Origin: Tsukamurella sp. 8F
GTDB lineage: Bacteria > Actinomycetota > Actinomycetes > Mycobacteriales > Mycobacteriaceae
DNA length: 64,000 bases
Reading direction: 5' to 3'
NCBI RefSeq assembly: GCF_029167375.1
Contig: NZ_JARFTP010000008.1
Span: 1 to 64,000, forward strand
The translations under genes were made by a program, and so were the position numbers. The notes beneath the pieces were generated by a model, which was not told where the DNA came from, ran no database searches, and saw only the letters and a list, made by a program, of their open reading frames with translations. Of this stretch, positions 1 through 7,479 are shown piece by piece (position 1 is the first letter of the stretch; every line of letters begins with the position of its first letter).

Positions 1-87
<87 letters not shown>

Positions 88-172
88 ACGACGGGGTGTA
101 GACGTGGCCGCCGACGAGGAGTTCCGTTGTCACGGTCGTCCAGTGTGCCAAGCGACCGGGCGGAGCGTGACG

Positions 173-664
173 TCAGATGGCGGGCGGGAGCTCGCGATAC
201 CCGGGGCGAGGTCCGTCCGAGCGGTGCGGTGTGACGACACTGCCTTCGACGACCGGACCCGCGCCGCCGGCGGTGAACGCCGTCGCGAACACACTGCCGT
301 CGACGAATCTCGCGATCCGCTTCGCGCCGACGTACGCGGCCGCGGGGCGCGCCAACGCGCGGCCGGGGCGGGTCAGCAGGGCCATCCCCAGCACGGTGCT
401 CACCACGCCCGGCACTGCGAGCAGGACCACGGATGACGCGAGCAGAGCCGTATCGAGCAGGACGGGCCCGGGGGCCTCACCGCCTTCGAGCGCGGCGTTG
501 AGGCGGCGCAGCACGTCGCCGGCGGTGCGGCGGAGCATGAGGACGGCGATGGCCAGCGCGGCGAGCATCGCCAGCACCGCCCATCCGAACCCGAGCCACC
601 ACACGAGCCCGGCGAACGCGGCCACCTCGATCAAGAAATAGGTCGCAACAGCCAGGAGCTTCAT
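173..664 (-). CDS. FxsA-family membrane protein
   Basis: Encodes 163 residues with the layout of the FxsA family. Two adjacent hydrophobic segments lie at about residues 4-45 (starting LLAVATYFLIEVAAF), followed by a charged stretch around an RRTAGDVLRRLN-like helix, a third long hydrophobic segment near residues 72-95, and a hydrophilic tail. FxsA proteins are small inner-membrane proteins; the E. coli member relieves phage F exclusion, but the normal cellular role is unknown. It is divergent from the iron-binding lipoprotein gene, with only about 90 bp between starts, so both promoters share that space with the iron box. Family assignment rests on topology and the motif at the membrane-loop junction. 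Confidence 0.7.
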   Translation of the reverse strand: MKLLAVATYFLIEVAAFAGLVWWLGFGWAVLAMLAALAIAVLMLRRTAGDVLRRLNAALEGGEAPGPVLLDTALLASSVVLLAVPGVVSTVLGMALLTRPGRALARPAAAYVGAKRIARFVDGSVFATAFTAGGAGPVVEGSVVTPHRSDGPRPGYRELPPAI

Positions 665-712
665 GTCCGATACAACGCGTGGGGCCGTACGGGGAGTTCC
701 CAGACCGAATTG

Positions 713-731
713 TTAGGTTAGGTTCGCCTGC
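713..731 (+). promoter_or_regulatory. Putative IdeR/DtxR iron box
   Basis: TTAGGTTAGGTTCGCCTGC matches the 19-bp IdeR/DtxR consensus (TTAGGTTAGGCTAACCTAA) at 14 of 19 positions, with a perfect left half. It lies about 26 bp before the start of a siderophore-binding lipoprotein gene, the expected place for iron-dependent repression. The same site could also affect the divergent fxsA-like gene. Confidence 0.75.
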
Positions 732-756
732 CGTCTAGATGCGAGGAGCATCCGAA

Positions 757-1761
757 GTGCGTGAACCCCATCATCGTGGCCGTCTCCGACTCGCTGCCGT
801 AGGCGCTGCGGCGACGCTCGCCCTCGCAGGTTGTGCGGGGCAGGGCGCGGATACGGCGCGTTCGGGTGCCGGGGTGACCATCACGCACGCGTTCGGCACG
901 ACGAAGGTCGGCTCGTCGCCGAAGCGGGTGGTCGCTTGGGGCTTCGGCAGCGCGGACGCATTGCTCGCGCTCGGAATCGTCCCGGTCGCCATCCCCCGAC
1001 AGGAGTACGGCGGCGACTCGGCGGGCGTGCTGCCGTGGATCAAGGACGCGCTGGCCGCGAAGCACGCCGCGGTACCGGTGGTCCTTCCCAACAACGGCAC
1101 CGACGTGCCCATCGAGCAGATCGCGTCGACCCGGCCCGACGTGATCCTCGCACCGTACTCGGGCCTGACGAAGGAACAGTACGACGCGCTCAGCCGCATC
1201 GCGCCCACCGTTGCATTCCCGGACAAGGCGTGGTCCACGCCTTGGCGCGATGTGGTCTCCATCGTGGCGAAGGCCGTCGGCCGGGAGTCCGCTGGCGAGC
1301 GGCTCGTCGCCGACGCCGATGCGCTGGTCGAGCGGAAGGCGGCCCAGCATCCCGAGCTGAAAGGCAAGACCGTGGCGGCGGGCGCCGACGACGGTAAGCA
1401 GTTCGCGGTCTACCGGCCCAACGACCCGCGCGTGGAATACCTGCGCGACTTCGGCCTCGTCGACGCGCCCAGCGTGAACGAGCTCGCCAACGGCAACGAG
1501 ACCTTCTACTACACGGTCGGATTCGAGAGTATGGCCCGGTTGACGTCCGACGTGCTGGTGTCGTACGCACCGGAGAGGGCCACGCAGGACACGTTCCTCG
1601 GCCGTCCCGCCGTCGCTGCGATCCCACAGGTCTCGGGACGCCACGTCGCGACCATCACCGGCCGTGACCTGGTCACCGCGGTCTCTCCCCCGACGATCCT
1701 CTCCGTCGGGTGGGGTGTCGACCGCGTAGTCGACGCCCTGTCGAAGGCCGCGAAGGGCTGA
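757..1761 (+). CDS. Iron-siderophore ABC transporter substrate-binding lipoprotein
   Basis: A 334-residue lipoprotein of the FecB/FepB periplasmic-binding family (type III, helical backbone) that captures ferric siderophores outside the membrane. The start is taken as GTG 757, because GAGGAG at 743-748 is a good ribosome binding site for it; an in-frame ATG at 739 is less well placed. The signal peptide ends in a lipobox LALAGC with the lipidated Cys near residue 26. The binding domain follows, with the typical PKRVVAWG segment and the TRPDVILAPYSGLT segment. No permease or ATPase gene sits beside it, so the transporter partners must be elsewhere. The upstream iron box indicates IdeR control. 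The cognate siderophore cannot be read from sequence. Confidence 0.88.
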   Translation: MREPHHRGRLRLAAVGAAATLALAGCAGQGADTARSGAGVTITHAFGTTKVGSSPKRVVAWGFGSADALLALGIVPVAIPRQEYGGDSAGVLPWIKDALAAKHAAVPVVLPNNGTDVPIEQIASTRPDVILAPYSGLTKEQYDALSRIAPTVAFPDKAWSTPWRDVVSIVAKAVGRESAGERLVADADALVERKAAQHPELKGKTVAAGADDGKQFAVYRPNDPRVEYLRDFGLVDAPSVNELANGNETFYYTVGFESMARLTSDVLVSYAPERATQDTFLGRPAVAAIPQVSGRHVATITGRDLVTAVSPPTILSVGWGVDRVVDALSKAAKG

Positions 1762-1812
1762 TCTCCGGCCGGATACCCGGACCGCTGTGCCGCGGCTGAT
1801 TCCGATCGGACG

Positions 1813-1840
1813 TTGTAGCGCTCAGCCCGATTCTTAACCT
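1813..1840 (+). promoter_or_regulatory. Putative promoter of amino-acid ABC operon
   Basis: TTGTAG (1813-1818), a 16-bp spacer and TAACCT (1835-1840) resemble a -35/-10 pair. The -10 ends 5 bp before an in-frame GTG at 1846 and 38 bp before ATG 1879, so it bears on the permease start. Confidence 0.4.
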
Positions 1841-1878
1841 GTGCCGTGGGCGCCGGCGCGCCTAGCGTCGTGCGCATC

Positions 1879-2838
1879 ATGGCAACACATGCGATCGATC
1901 TGAAGGCGCCGGACGTCGCTCCCCCGAATGCGGATCCGCCGCGGCTCGTGGCACGCAGGCATCCTGGCCGATGGGTGGCGGCCGCCGTCCTGGCGGTCCT
2001 GGCCGCGATGGCGGCACACTCGTTCGTGACGAACCCGCGTTTCGAATGGGGCACCGTCGGGTCGTACCTCACAGCCGATACCGTCCTGCGCGGCCTGGGA
2101 CTCACCCTCGGGCTCACCGCGGCGACGTTCGTTGCCGGCTGGCTCCTGGGCATCGGTCTCGCCGCGATGCGGCTGTCGTCGAACCCGGTGCTCAGCGCGG
2201 TGTCGTTCGGCTACGTGTGGCTGGTCCGATCCATCCCTCCCCTGGTGTTGCTGCTCTTCTGGTTCAACCTGGCCGCCATCTACCCGACGCTGTCGCTGGG
2301 TGTCCCGTTCGGCCCCGAGTTCGTGCGGTTCGATACGGCGCACCTGTTCGGCGGGATCCTGGCCGCTTTCGTCGCGCTCACGCTCGACGTTGCGGCCTTC
2401 GCCGCCGAGATCGTGCGCGGCGGTCTCCTCTCGGTCCCCGCCGCGCAGCTCGACTCCGCACGTTCGCTGGGCCTGTCACCGCGACGCATCTTCCGGCGCA
2501 TCGTTCTCCCGCAGGCCATGCCCGCGATCGTGCCGGGCGCCGGCAATCTCCTCATCGGGACGCTCAAGTCGACGTCTCTGGTGAGCGTCATCGCCGTCAC
2601 CGACCTCCTGTACTCGGTGCAGATGATCTACGCCCAGAACTTCCAGGTGATGCCCCTGCTCTTCGTGGCCACGCTCTGGTACATCGTCGCGACGACGGTG
2701 CTCGCAGTCGTCCAGTTCTTCGTGGAGCGCCGGTACGCGCGTGGGCGGGCCGGCTCGGGGCGAGCATCGTGGTCCGGCACTGCGGTCCTGGGTTCGGCGC
2801 TGCGATGGCGGCCGCGGCTCGCGGGCGGTGACCGATGA
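1879..2838 (+). CDS. Polar amino-acid-type ABC transporter permease
   Basis: About 319 residues. A soluble N-terminus is followed by one membrane segment, then the HisM/GlnP-type permease domain with several more. The EAA-like loop that contacts the ATPase is visible as AAQLDSARSLGLSPRRIFRRI. The family imports polar amino acids and small relatives. The start is uncertain. ATG 1879 has no obvious ribosome binding site. GTG 1846, 33 bases upstream in frame, lies just after a -10-like hexamer and could be a leaderless start. The 3' end overlaps the ATPase gene by 4 bp (ATGA), so the pair is translationally coupled. Confidence 0.88.
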   Translation: MATHAIDLKAPDVAPPNADPPRLVARRHPGRWVAAAVLAVLAAMAAHSFVTNPRFEWGTVGSYLTADTVLRGLGLTLGLTAATFVAGWLLGIGLAAMRLSSNPVLSAVSFGYVWLVRSIPPLVLLLFWFNLAAIYPTLSLGVPFGPEFVRFDTAHLFGGILAAFVALTLDVAAFAAEIVRGGLLSVPAAQLDSARSLGLSPRRIFRRIVLPQAMPAIVPGAGNLLIGTLKSTSLVSVIAVTDLLYSVQMIYAQNFQVMPLLFVATLWYIVATTVLAVVQFFVERRYARGRAGSGRASWSGTAVLGSALRWRPRLAGGDR

Positions 2839-3590
2839 GCGCCATCGAGATCCGCGGGTTGCGGAAGTCGTTCGGGGGCCGGGTCGTGTTGGACGGTGTC
2901 GACCTCGACGTCCAGCAGGGCGAGGTCGTGGTGATCCTGGGACCATCAGGGTCCGGTAAGTCGACGCTCCTGCGATGCATCAACCACCTCGAGCGGCCCG
3001 ACGCCGGCTACGTGCGCGTGGACGGCGACGTGATCGGCTATCGCGAGAGCGGTGCGGTGCTGCGTGAGCTCCCACCCGCAGCGGTCGCGCGGCAGCGGGC
3101 GCGCATCGGAATGGTGTTCCAACAGTTCAATCTGTTCCCGCACCTCACCGTCGAGGAGAACCTGCTCGAGGGACCGCTCGCCGCGGGCGCGGCGCGCACC
3201 GAGGTGACGGCCCGCGGCCGAGAGCTGCTGGCTCGCGTCGGGCTCGCCGGGCGCGAGGACGCTTATCCGTCGCAGCTCTCCGGTGGCCAGCAGCAGCGCG
3301 TCGCGATCGCGCGCACGCTGGTCATGAAGCCGGCCGCCGTGCTGCTCGACGAGCCCACGTCCGCACTGGACCCGGAGCTGGTCGGCGAGGTCCTCGACGT
3401 GGTCCGCGATCTCGCGTCCGGCGGGCAGACGCTCGTCGTCGTGACCCACGAGGTCGGTTTCGCGCGCGACGTCGCGGACACCGTCGTGTTCATGGAGGAC
3501 GGCCGGATCGTCGAATCCGGTTCGCCCTCAGCAGTGTTCGGAGATCCCCGCGAGGAGCGCACCCGCGCGTTCCTGTCGGCCGTGCGCTGA
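2835..3590 (+). CDS. Polar amino-acid ABC transporter ATP-binding protein
   Basis: A 251-residue ABC ATPase of the GlnQ/HisP type. Walker A GPSGSGKST lies at residues 36-44, the Q-loop in MVFQQFNLFPHLT, the signature LSGGQQQR, and Walker B with the D-loop in LLDEPTSALDP. The switch histidine is in VVVTHEVGFAR. It energises the permease encoded just upstream (4-bp overlap) and receives substrate from the lipoprotein encoded just downstream (27-bp gap). Length and motif spacing are those of the family. Substrate specificity cannot be assigned beyond amino-acid-like compounds. Confidence 0.93.
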   Translation: MSAIEIRGLRKSFGGRVVLDGVDLDVQQGEVVVILGPSGSGKSTLLRCINHLERPDAGYVRVDGDVIGYRESGAVLRELPPAAVARQRARIGMVFQQFNLFPHLTVEENLLEGPLAAGAARTEVTARGRELLARVGLAGREDAYPSQLSGGQQQRVAIARTLVMKPAAVLLDEPTSALDPELVGEVLDVVRDLASGGQTLVVVTHEVGFARDVADTVVFMEDGRIVESGSPSAVFGDPREERTRAFLSAVR

Positions 3591-3617
3591 ATCCCCCTTC
3601 CCTTCCCGAGGAGAATC

Positions 3618-4544
3618 GTGTCTCTGCATCGTCGCCTGGCCGCCGCCGGAATCGCAGCCCTCTGCGCGACAGCGCTCGTCGCATGCGGAAACGGCTCCGA
3701 CACAGGCGTCCCCGCCTCATCGTCGGCTGCCGTACCCACCGCCGATGTCGTCTCGTCTGTCGCGACCGACCCCGCGCTCCACTCCCGTGTCCCGGGCGGC
3801 GCGACCAGCCTGACGCTGGGCACTTCGCCTACGCCTGGAGTGAACAACCTGCCGCACGGAGGTGAGGTACCCGCTGGCCACGAGGTCGGCCTCGACGTAG
3901 ACCTTCGCAACGCCGTCGCGAAGGTGCTCGGGGTGAACTGGAATCAGCAGCACGGAACGTTCTCCACCATCATCCCGGGCGTGCAGAGCGGCCGATACCA
4001 GGTGGGGCAGTCCAACTTCGGCGTCACAGCGGCCCGGCTCCAGGTGGTCGACTTCGCCACCTATCTGGCTGACGGACAGTCGTTCCTGGGGGCGCCCGGG
4101 ACGAACCTCGGCACCGTCAGGAAGCTGACGGACCTGTGCGGCAAGAAGATCGCCACCGCCCCCGGTTCGACGTTCCAGGACCTGCTCGAGAAGGGCAAGA
4201 ACGATTGCGCCAAAGAGGGTAAGCCCTCGTACACGGTGCAGTACTACAACGACAACGGCGCCATCACTCTGGCTCTGCAGACCAAGAAGGCCGACGTCCA
4301 GTTCGGCCCGACGCTGTCGCTCCAGTACACCGAAGGTAAGATTCCCGGCACCAAGTACCTCGGCCAGATCAGCTCCACCACTGTAGGTTTCGTGACCAAG
4401 AAGGGCTCGCCGCTCGCACGACTGTTGGTCGACGCCGTGAACAAGCTGATCGAGACGGGCGACTACGCGAAGATCTTCGCCAAGTGGGGTGTCGCGGAGA
4501 CCGGGATCAAGAAGTCGGAGCTGAGCCCGGCGCCGTCGTTCTGA
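3618..4544 (+). CDS. Amino-acid-type ABC transporter substrate-binding lipoprotein
   Basis: A 308-residue extracellular solute-binding protein of family 3, tethered to the membrane. GTG 3618 is preceded by GAGGAG at 3609-3614. The signal peptide ends in the lipobox LVAC, with Cys near residue 23, followed by a Ser/Thr/Ala linker. The mature part has the family hallmarks: a GHEVGLDVDL segment, the AVAKVLG helix, QVGQSNFGVTAAR, and LCGKKIATAPGSTFQ. It completes the ABC importer with the two upstream genes. Its stop overlaps the start of the next gene (TGATG at 4542-4546), so the LLM monooxygenase is translationally coupled to the transporter. Confidence 0.9.
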   Translation: MSLHRRLAAAGIAALCATALVACGNGSDTGVPASSSAAVPTADVVSSVATDPALHSRVPGGATSLTLGTSPTPGVNNLPHGGEVPAGHEVGLDVDLRNAVAKVLGVNWNQQHGTFSTIIPGVQSGRYQVGQSNFGVTAARLQVVDFATYLADGQSFLGAPGTNLGTVRKLTDLCGKKIATAPGSTFQDLLEKGKNDCAKEGKPSYTVQYYNDNGAITLALQTKKADVQFGPTLSLQYTEGKIPGTKYLGQISSTTVGFVTKKGSPLARLLVDAVNKLIETGDYAKIFAKWGVAETGIKKSELSPAPSF

Positions 4545-5569
4545 TGGCGGTCGAGTCGCTCGCCGTCCTCACGCCGGGGAACTACCCCGACGACGATCCC
4601 GTGGCCGGTCTCGAATCCACGCTGCAGGTCTTCGAGCTCGCCGAGCGCCTCGGGTACCGCGGCGCCTGGGTGCGGCAGCGGCACCTCGAGCACGGGGTGT
4701 CCTCCGCCGCGGTGTTCCTCGCGGCGGCGTCTCAGCGCACCTCCCGCATCGAACTGGGTACCGCTGTGATACCCATCGGCTACGAGACGCCGTTTCGGCT
4801 GGCCGAGGATCTCGCCATGGCGGACGCTCTATCGGACGGCCGGGTCCAGGCCGGGTTCAGCACGGGGATGCCGCACTCCGACCTACTGGGCGACGTCGTG
4901 TACGACGGTGACTGGCGCTCTTATGATCTCGGATACGGCCGCGTACAACGCGTCGTCGGCCACCTGTCGGGCGAGTATCTCGGTGGGCCGGACGCGCTGA
5001 TCTCCTCGCCCGGTAACCTTCAGCGTCCTCGTCTGCAGCCGCACCGGCCGGGACTGCGGGACCGTCTCTGGTACGGCGGTACCAGCGTGCCGTCGTCGCG
5101 ATGGTCGGGTGGCGCCGGGCTGCATCTGCTCACCGGCAACATCGTGTCGGCGGCTGGATTCGACGCAGAGCTGTTCTCCCGTAGTGGGTTCGGCGGGGTC
5201 CAGCGGGCACTGATCGACGTCTATCGCGGTGCGGCCGAGAACGGCGGGTATCCGCCGCGCCGCGTCGCGGTGGGGCGTGTGGTCGTCCCGACGGACTCCG
5301 CGGACCGGGCCACGCGCGCCCGTTACCGCGAGTACGAGGCGGCGCGCCACGGTCGGACGCTCCGCGAACACGGTGACCGCCGGACGATCTTCGCTCCCGA
5401 CCTCGTGGGGCCCGTCGCCGACATCGCGGAGCAGATCGCCGCCGACCCCGCCTTCGAGGGGGTCACCGAGCTCCGCCTCGAGCTCCCCTACGAGTTCCCG
5501 CTCGGCGACTACGAGCAGGTCCTCACAGACGCGGTGGGACTACCCGCCGCGCTCCGTGCCGCGGCGTAG
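4544..5569 (+). CDS. LLM-class flavin-dependent oxidoreductase
   Basis: A 341-residue luciferase-like (bacterial luciferase TIM-barrel) monooxygenase. Typical features are the N-terminal LAVLTPGNY strand, the GYRGAWVRQRH turn, TSRIELGTAVIPIGYETPFRLAEDLA and the DALSDGRVQAGFSTGMP segment. These enzymes use FMNH2 or F420 to oxidise small substrates such as sulfonates, nitrilotriacetate or thioethers. Translational coupling to an amino-acid-type ABC importer suggests that the imported compound is its substrate. That is inference from position; the actual substrate is unknown. ATG 4544 overlaps the upstream stop. Confidence 0.85.
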   Translation: MAVESLAVLTPGNYPDDDPVAGLESTLQVFELAERLGYRGAWVRQRHLEHGVSSAAVFLAAASQRTSRIELGTAVIPIGYETPFRLAEDLAMADALSDGRVQAGFSTGMPHSDLLGDVVYDGDWRSYDLGYGRVQRVVGHLSGEYLGGPDALISSPGNLQRPRLQPHRPGLRDRLWYGGTSVPSSRWSGGAGLHLLTGNIVSAAGFDAELFSRSGFGGVQRALIDVYRGAAENGGYPPRRVAVGRVVVPTDSADRATRARYREYEAARHGRTLREHGDRRTIFAPDLVGPVADIAEQIAADPAFEGVTELRLELPYEFPLGDYEQVLTDAVGLPAALRAAA

Positions 5570-5585
5570 GGTGCCGTGCGCGGAT

Positions 5586-6245
5586 TCAGTCCGTTGCGAA
5601 GCGCTCGCCGAGGGCGGCGCCGGTTGCGGCGGCGAGCTCATGGTTGCGGGCACGAAGGTCGGCGGCCCTGTCGCGTAGATGGGCCATCGCGGGACTGCGG
5701 TCGGCCAGCGTCAGCTCGGTCTCGATGACCGTGACGTCGCCGCCGAAGATCTCGTCACCGAACATCCGCACCAGATACGGCACGGAGTGGTCCCAGCCCT
5801 CCTGCGGGGCGCCGGGCGACGCGCCGCCCCCGCGCGCCACTACGAGCACGATCGGGCGGCCGGCCAGCGGATACGTTCTTGGTGCGAAACGCGGGTCGGT
5901 CCAGAGCATGTCTATCCAGCATTTGACGTGCCCGGATACGCCCCAGTTGTACAGGGGCGCGCACACCAGGAGCGCGTCTGCCGCGAGCACTTCATCGCCC
6001 AGCTCCGTGGCCAGTGCGACCGCGGCTTGTTGCGCGGGCGTCGGAGTCTCGGCGCGGCGGCCCATCAGGGCGTCGGTCCACATCGCCGGCGAGACAGGGC
6101 TCTGTGTGAGGTCACGGCGTACGACACCAGCGCCGGGAAGTCTTGCTAGCCAGGCCTTCTCGACTTCGTCGGCGATCTCGCGTGTGACCGAGGCCGCCCC
6201 CTGGATGCTGCTGTCGACTCGGCAGAGACTGTGTACGGTCTTCAT
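5586..6245 (-). CDS. FMN-dependent NAD(P)H oxidoreductase (azoreductase/quinone reductase type)
   Basis: A 219-residue flavodoxin-fold protein of the Flavodoxin_2/AzoR family. Near the N-terminus is VDSSIQGAASVTREIADE, the FMN-phosphate loop region. The central PLYNWGVSGHVKCWID motif and the downstream GRPIVLVVARGG strand are characteristic. Members reduce quinones, azo dyes or nitro compounds with NAD(P)H, detoxifying electrophiles in the cytoplasm. It is transcribed divergently from a MarR regulator, with a dyad between them, the classic arrangement of a MarR-repressed electrophile-response gene. ATG 6245 gives the normal family length; longer in-frame starts would run through the operator region. 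Confidence 0.87.
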   Translation of the reverse strand: MKTVHSLCRVDSSIQGAASVTREIADEVEKAWLARLPGAGVVRRDLTQSPVSPAMWTDALMGRRAETPTPAQQAAVALATELGDEVLAADALLVCAPLYNWGVSGHVKCWIDMLWTDPRFAPRTYPLAGRPIVLVVARGGGASPGAPQEGWDHSVPYLVRMFGDEIFGGDVTVIETELTLADRSPAMAHLRDRAADLRARNHELAAATGAALGERFATD

Positions 6246-6267
6246 CTCATTGGACACCCACAAATAC

Positions 6268-6280
6268 TCTGTCATACAGA
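6268..6280. promoter_or_regulatory. Dyad in marR/oxidoreductase intergenic region (probable MarR operator)
   Basis: TCTGT-CAT-ACAGA is a perfect 5-3-5 inverted repeat. An ACAGATGAT direct repeat overlaps it (6276-6284) and recurs at 6292-6300. It sits between the two divergent starts, where a MarR dimer would block both promoters. Confidence 0.6.
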
Positions 6281-6327
6281 TGATCGTGTCAACAGATGAT
6301 TTATGCGAGGGGTGATACCTTGTGCCG

Positions 6328-6777
6328 ATGCGAGCACCGAAGAGTGTCGAACAGGATCTCGGCTGGGCTCTGTTCACGGTCGTCCGCCGGTATCGGAGAC
6401 TCACCGACGGTCTATTGAACGATCTGCCGGGCGGTCCGCGCGGCTATCAGGTGCTGCTGGCCGCCCAGGCGGGCGGCCCGCGGAGTCAGCTGGCGCTGGC
6501 GCAATACCTCGGCCTCGATCGGACGGTGATGACGTACCTGCTCGACGAGTTGGAGCGTGCCGGGCTGGTGCGCCGCGCGCCCGATCCGGCCGACCGCCGG
6601 GTCCGCCGAGTAGAGCTGAGCGACCAGGGCGCCGCGACGCTGGCCGACGCGCGCGGCCGCCTGCGCGGCATCGAAGACGAACTGCTGGAGCCCCTCCCGG
6701 TGCCCGACCGGCACACGCTTCGCGGCCTGCTCCACCGTCTCGCCACGGGCGATCTCGGTGATGCGGGTCAGCTGTAG
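6328..6777 (+). CDS. MarR-family transcriptional regulator
   Basis: A 149-residue winged-helix regulator. The recognition helix region is SQLALAQYLGLDRTVMTYLLDELERAGLV and the wing is RRAPDPADRRVRRVELSDQG, the standard MarR DxRxxxxxLT-like signature. The start is ATG 6328 because a -10-like TACCTT (6316-6321) lies exactly six bases before it and there is no Shine-Dalgarno, indicating a leaderless mRNA. It is divergent from the FMN oxidoreductase and probably represses both genes through the dyad at 6268-6280 until a quinone- or phenol-like ligand or oxidation releases it. Confidence 0.88.
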   Translation: MRAPKSVEQDLGWALFTVVRRYRRLTDGLLNDLPGGPRGYQVLLAAQAGGPRSQLALAQYLGLDRTVMTYLLDELERAGLVRRAPDPADRRVRRVELSDQGAATLADARGRLRGIEDELLEPLPVPDRHTLRGLLHRLATGDLGDAGQL

Positions 6778-6817
6778 ACAGCTACCCGACCGCGGTCGCC
6801 GCTGGATCTGGGCTCGA

Positions 6818-7387
6818 TCAGGCCCGCGCGCCCTTCAGCACGAGATCCACCAGGCGCCCGGGCAGATCCGGCTCGATCGGTTGCCGGCTCACGAGGGCGC
6901 GGAAATGGAGGGGCGCTGCGAGCGTCTCGACCATCAGGGTCGGATCGGTATCGACGGAGAGCTCGCCTCTGCGGGTCGCTGCGTCGATCACGTCGGCGAG
7001 CGCATCGCGGCGGGAGCGCCAGAATGCCTGGAGCGCATCGTCGTACTCGGGTGAGGCCTGCGCCCCGGCGCGCAGCAGCGCCCTCCCCTGCGCCGACGAG
7101 ACGAAGCCTGCGACCGCCGTCAGCAGGGCGATGAGGTCGCCGCGCAGCGATCCGGTGTCGGGCGGCGGGATCTCGGTGCGCGAATGGTCGATCAGCGCGT
7201 CGAGGAGCAGTGCCTCTCTGGTCCGCCAGCGGCGGTAGATCGAGGTCTCGTGTACACCAGCACGCCGGGCGATCCTCTGAACGGTCGCCTCATCGGCCCC
7301 GCTCTCCGCGACGACGCCGAGGGTCGCGTCGAGGACCGCCCGCCGTAGGGCCTCGCCCCGGCGCCCCAGTCGCGCGTCTTCAGCCAT
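6818..7387 (-). CDS. TetR-family transcriptional regulator
   Basis: A 189-residue TetR repressor. The N-terminal helix-turn-helix reads ATVQRIARRAGVHETSIYRRW, followed by a ligand-binding helical domain. ATG 7387 is preceded by a minus-strand -10-like TACTCT (7395-7400) seven bases upstream and no ribosome binding site, suggesting leaderless translation. It is divergent from an alpha/beta hydrolase gene. Two copies of a TATCGCAA-type dyad lie between them, one touching its own -10, so autoregulation plus control of the hydrolase is likely. The ligand is unknown. Confidence 0.88.
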   Translation of the reverse strand: MAEDARLGRRGEALRRAVLDATLGVVAESGADEATVQRIARRAGVHETSIYRRWRTREALLLDALIDHSRTEIPPPDTGSLRGDLIALLTAVAGFVSSAQGRALLRAGAQASPEYDDALQAFWRSRRDALADVIDAATRRGELSVDTDPTLMVETLAAPLHFRALVSRQPIEPDLPGRLVDLVLKGARA

Positions 7388-7398
7388 GAGCAGCAGAG

Positions 7399-7420
7399 TA
7401 TCGCAACCAGCCTTGCGATA
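7399..7420. promoter_or_regulatory. TetR operator copy 1
   Basis: A perfect inverted repeat with arms TATCGCAA (7399-7406) and TTGCGATA (7413-7420) around a 6-bp spacer. It overlaps the start-proximal promoter of the tetR gene. Confidence 0.75.
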
Positions 7421-7444
7421 TGTCGCGGCGAGGGCTACCGTCCA

Positions 7445-7466
7445 TAACGCAAGTCTGCCTGCGATA
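7445..7466. promoter_or_regulatory. TetR operator copy 2
   Basis: The same 8-6-8 architecture as the copy at 7399: TAACGCAA (7445-7452), six bases, CTGCGATA (7459-7466). Its centre is 46 bp from the first, and it ends inside the ribosome binding region of the hydrolase gene. Confidence 0.65.
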
Positions 7467-7479
7467 GGAGTCCCTGGTG

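Noticed and set aside
6787-6798. The 12-bp palindrome CGACCGCGGTCG between the convergent marR and tetR stops
   Set aside because: It is short and made of simple GC-rich steps likely by chance at this base composition. It would leave a stem of only four pairs, so I did not call a terminator.
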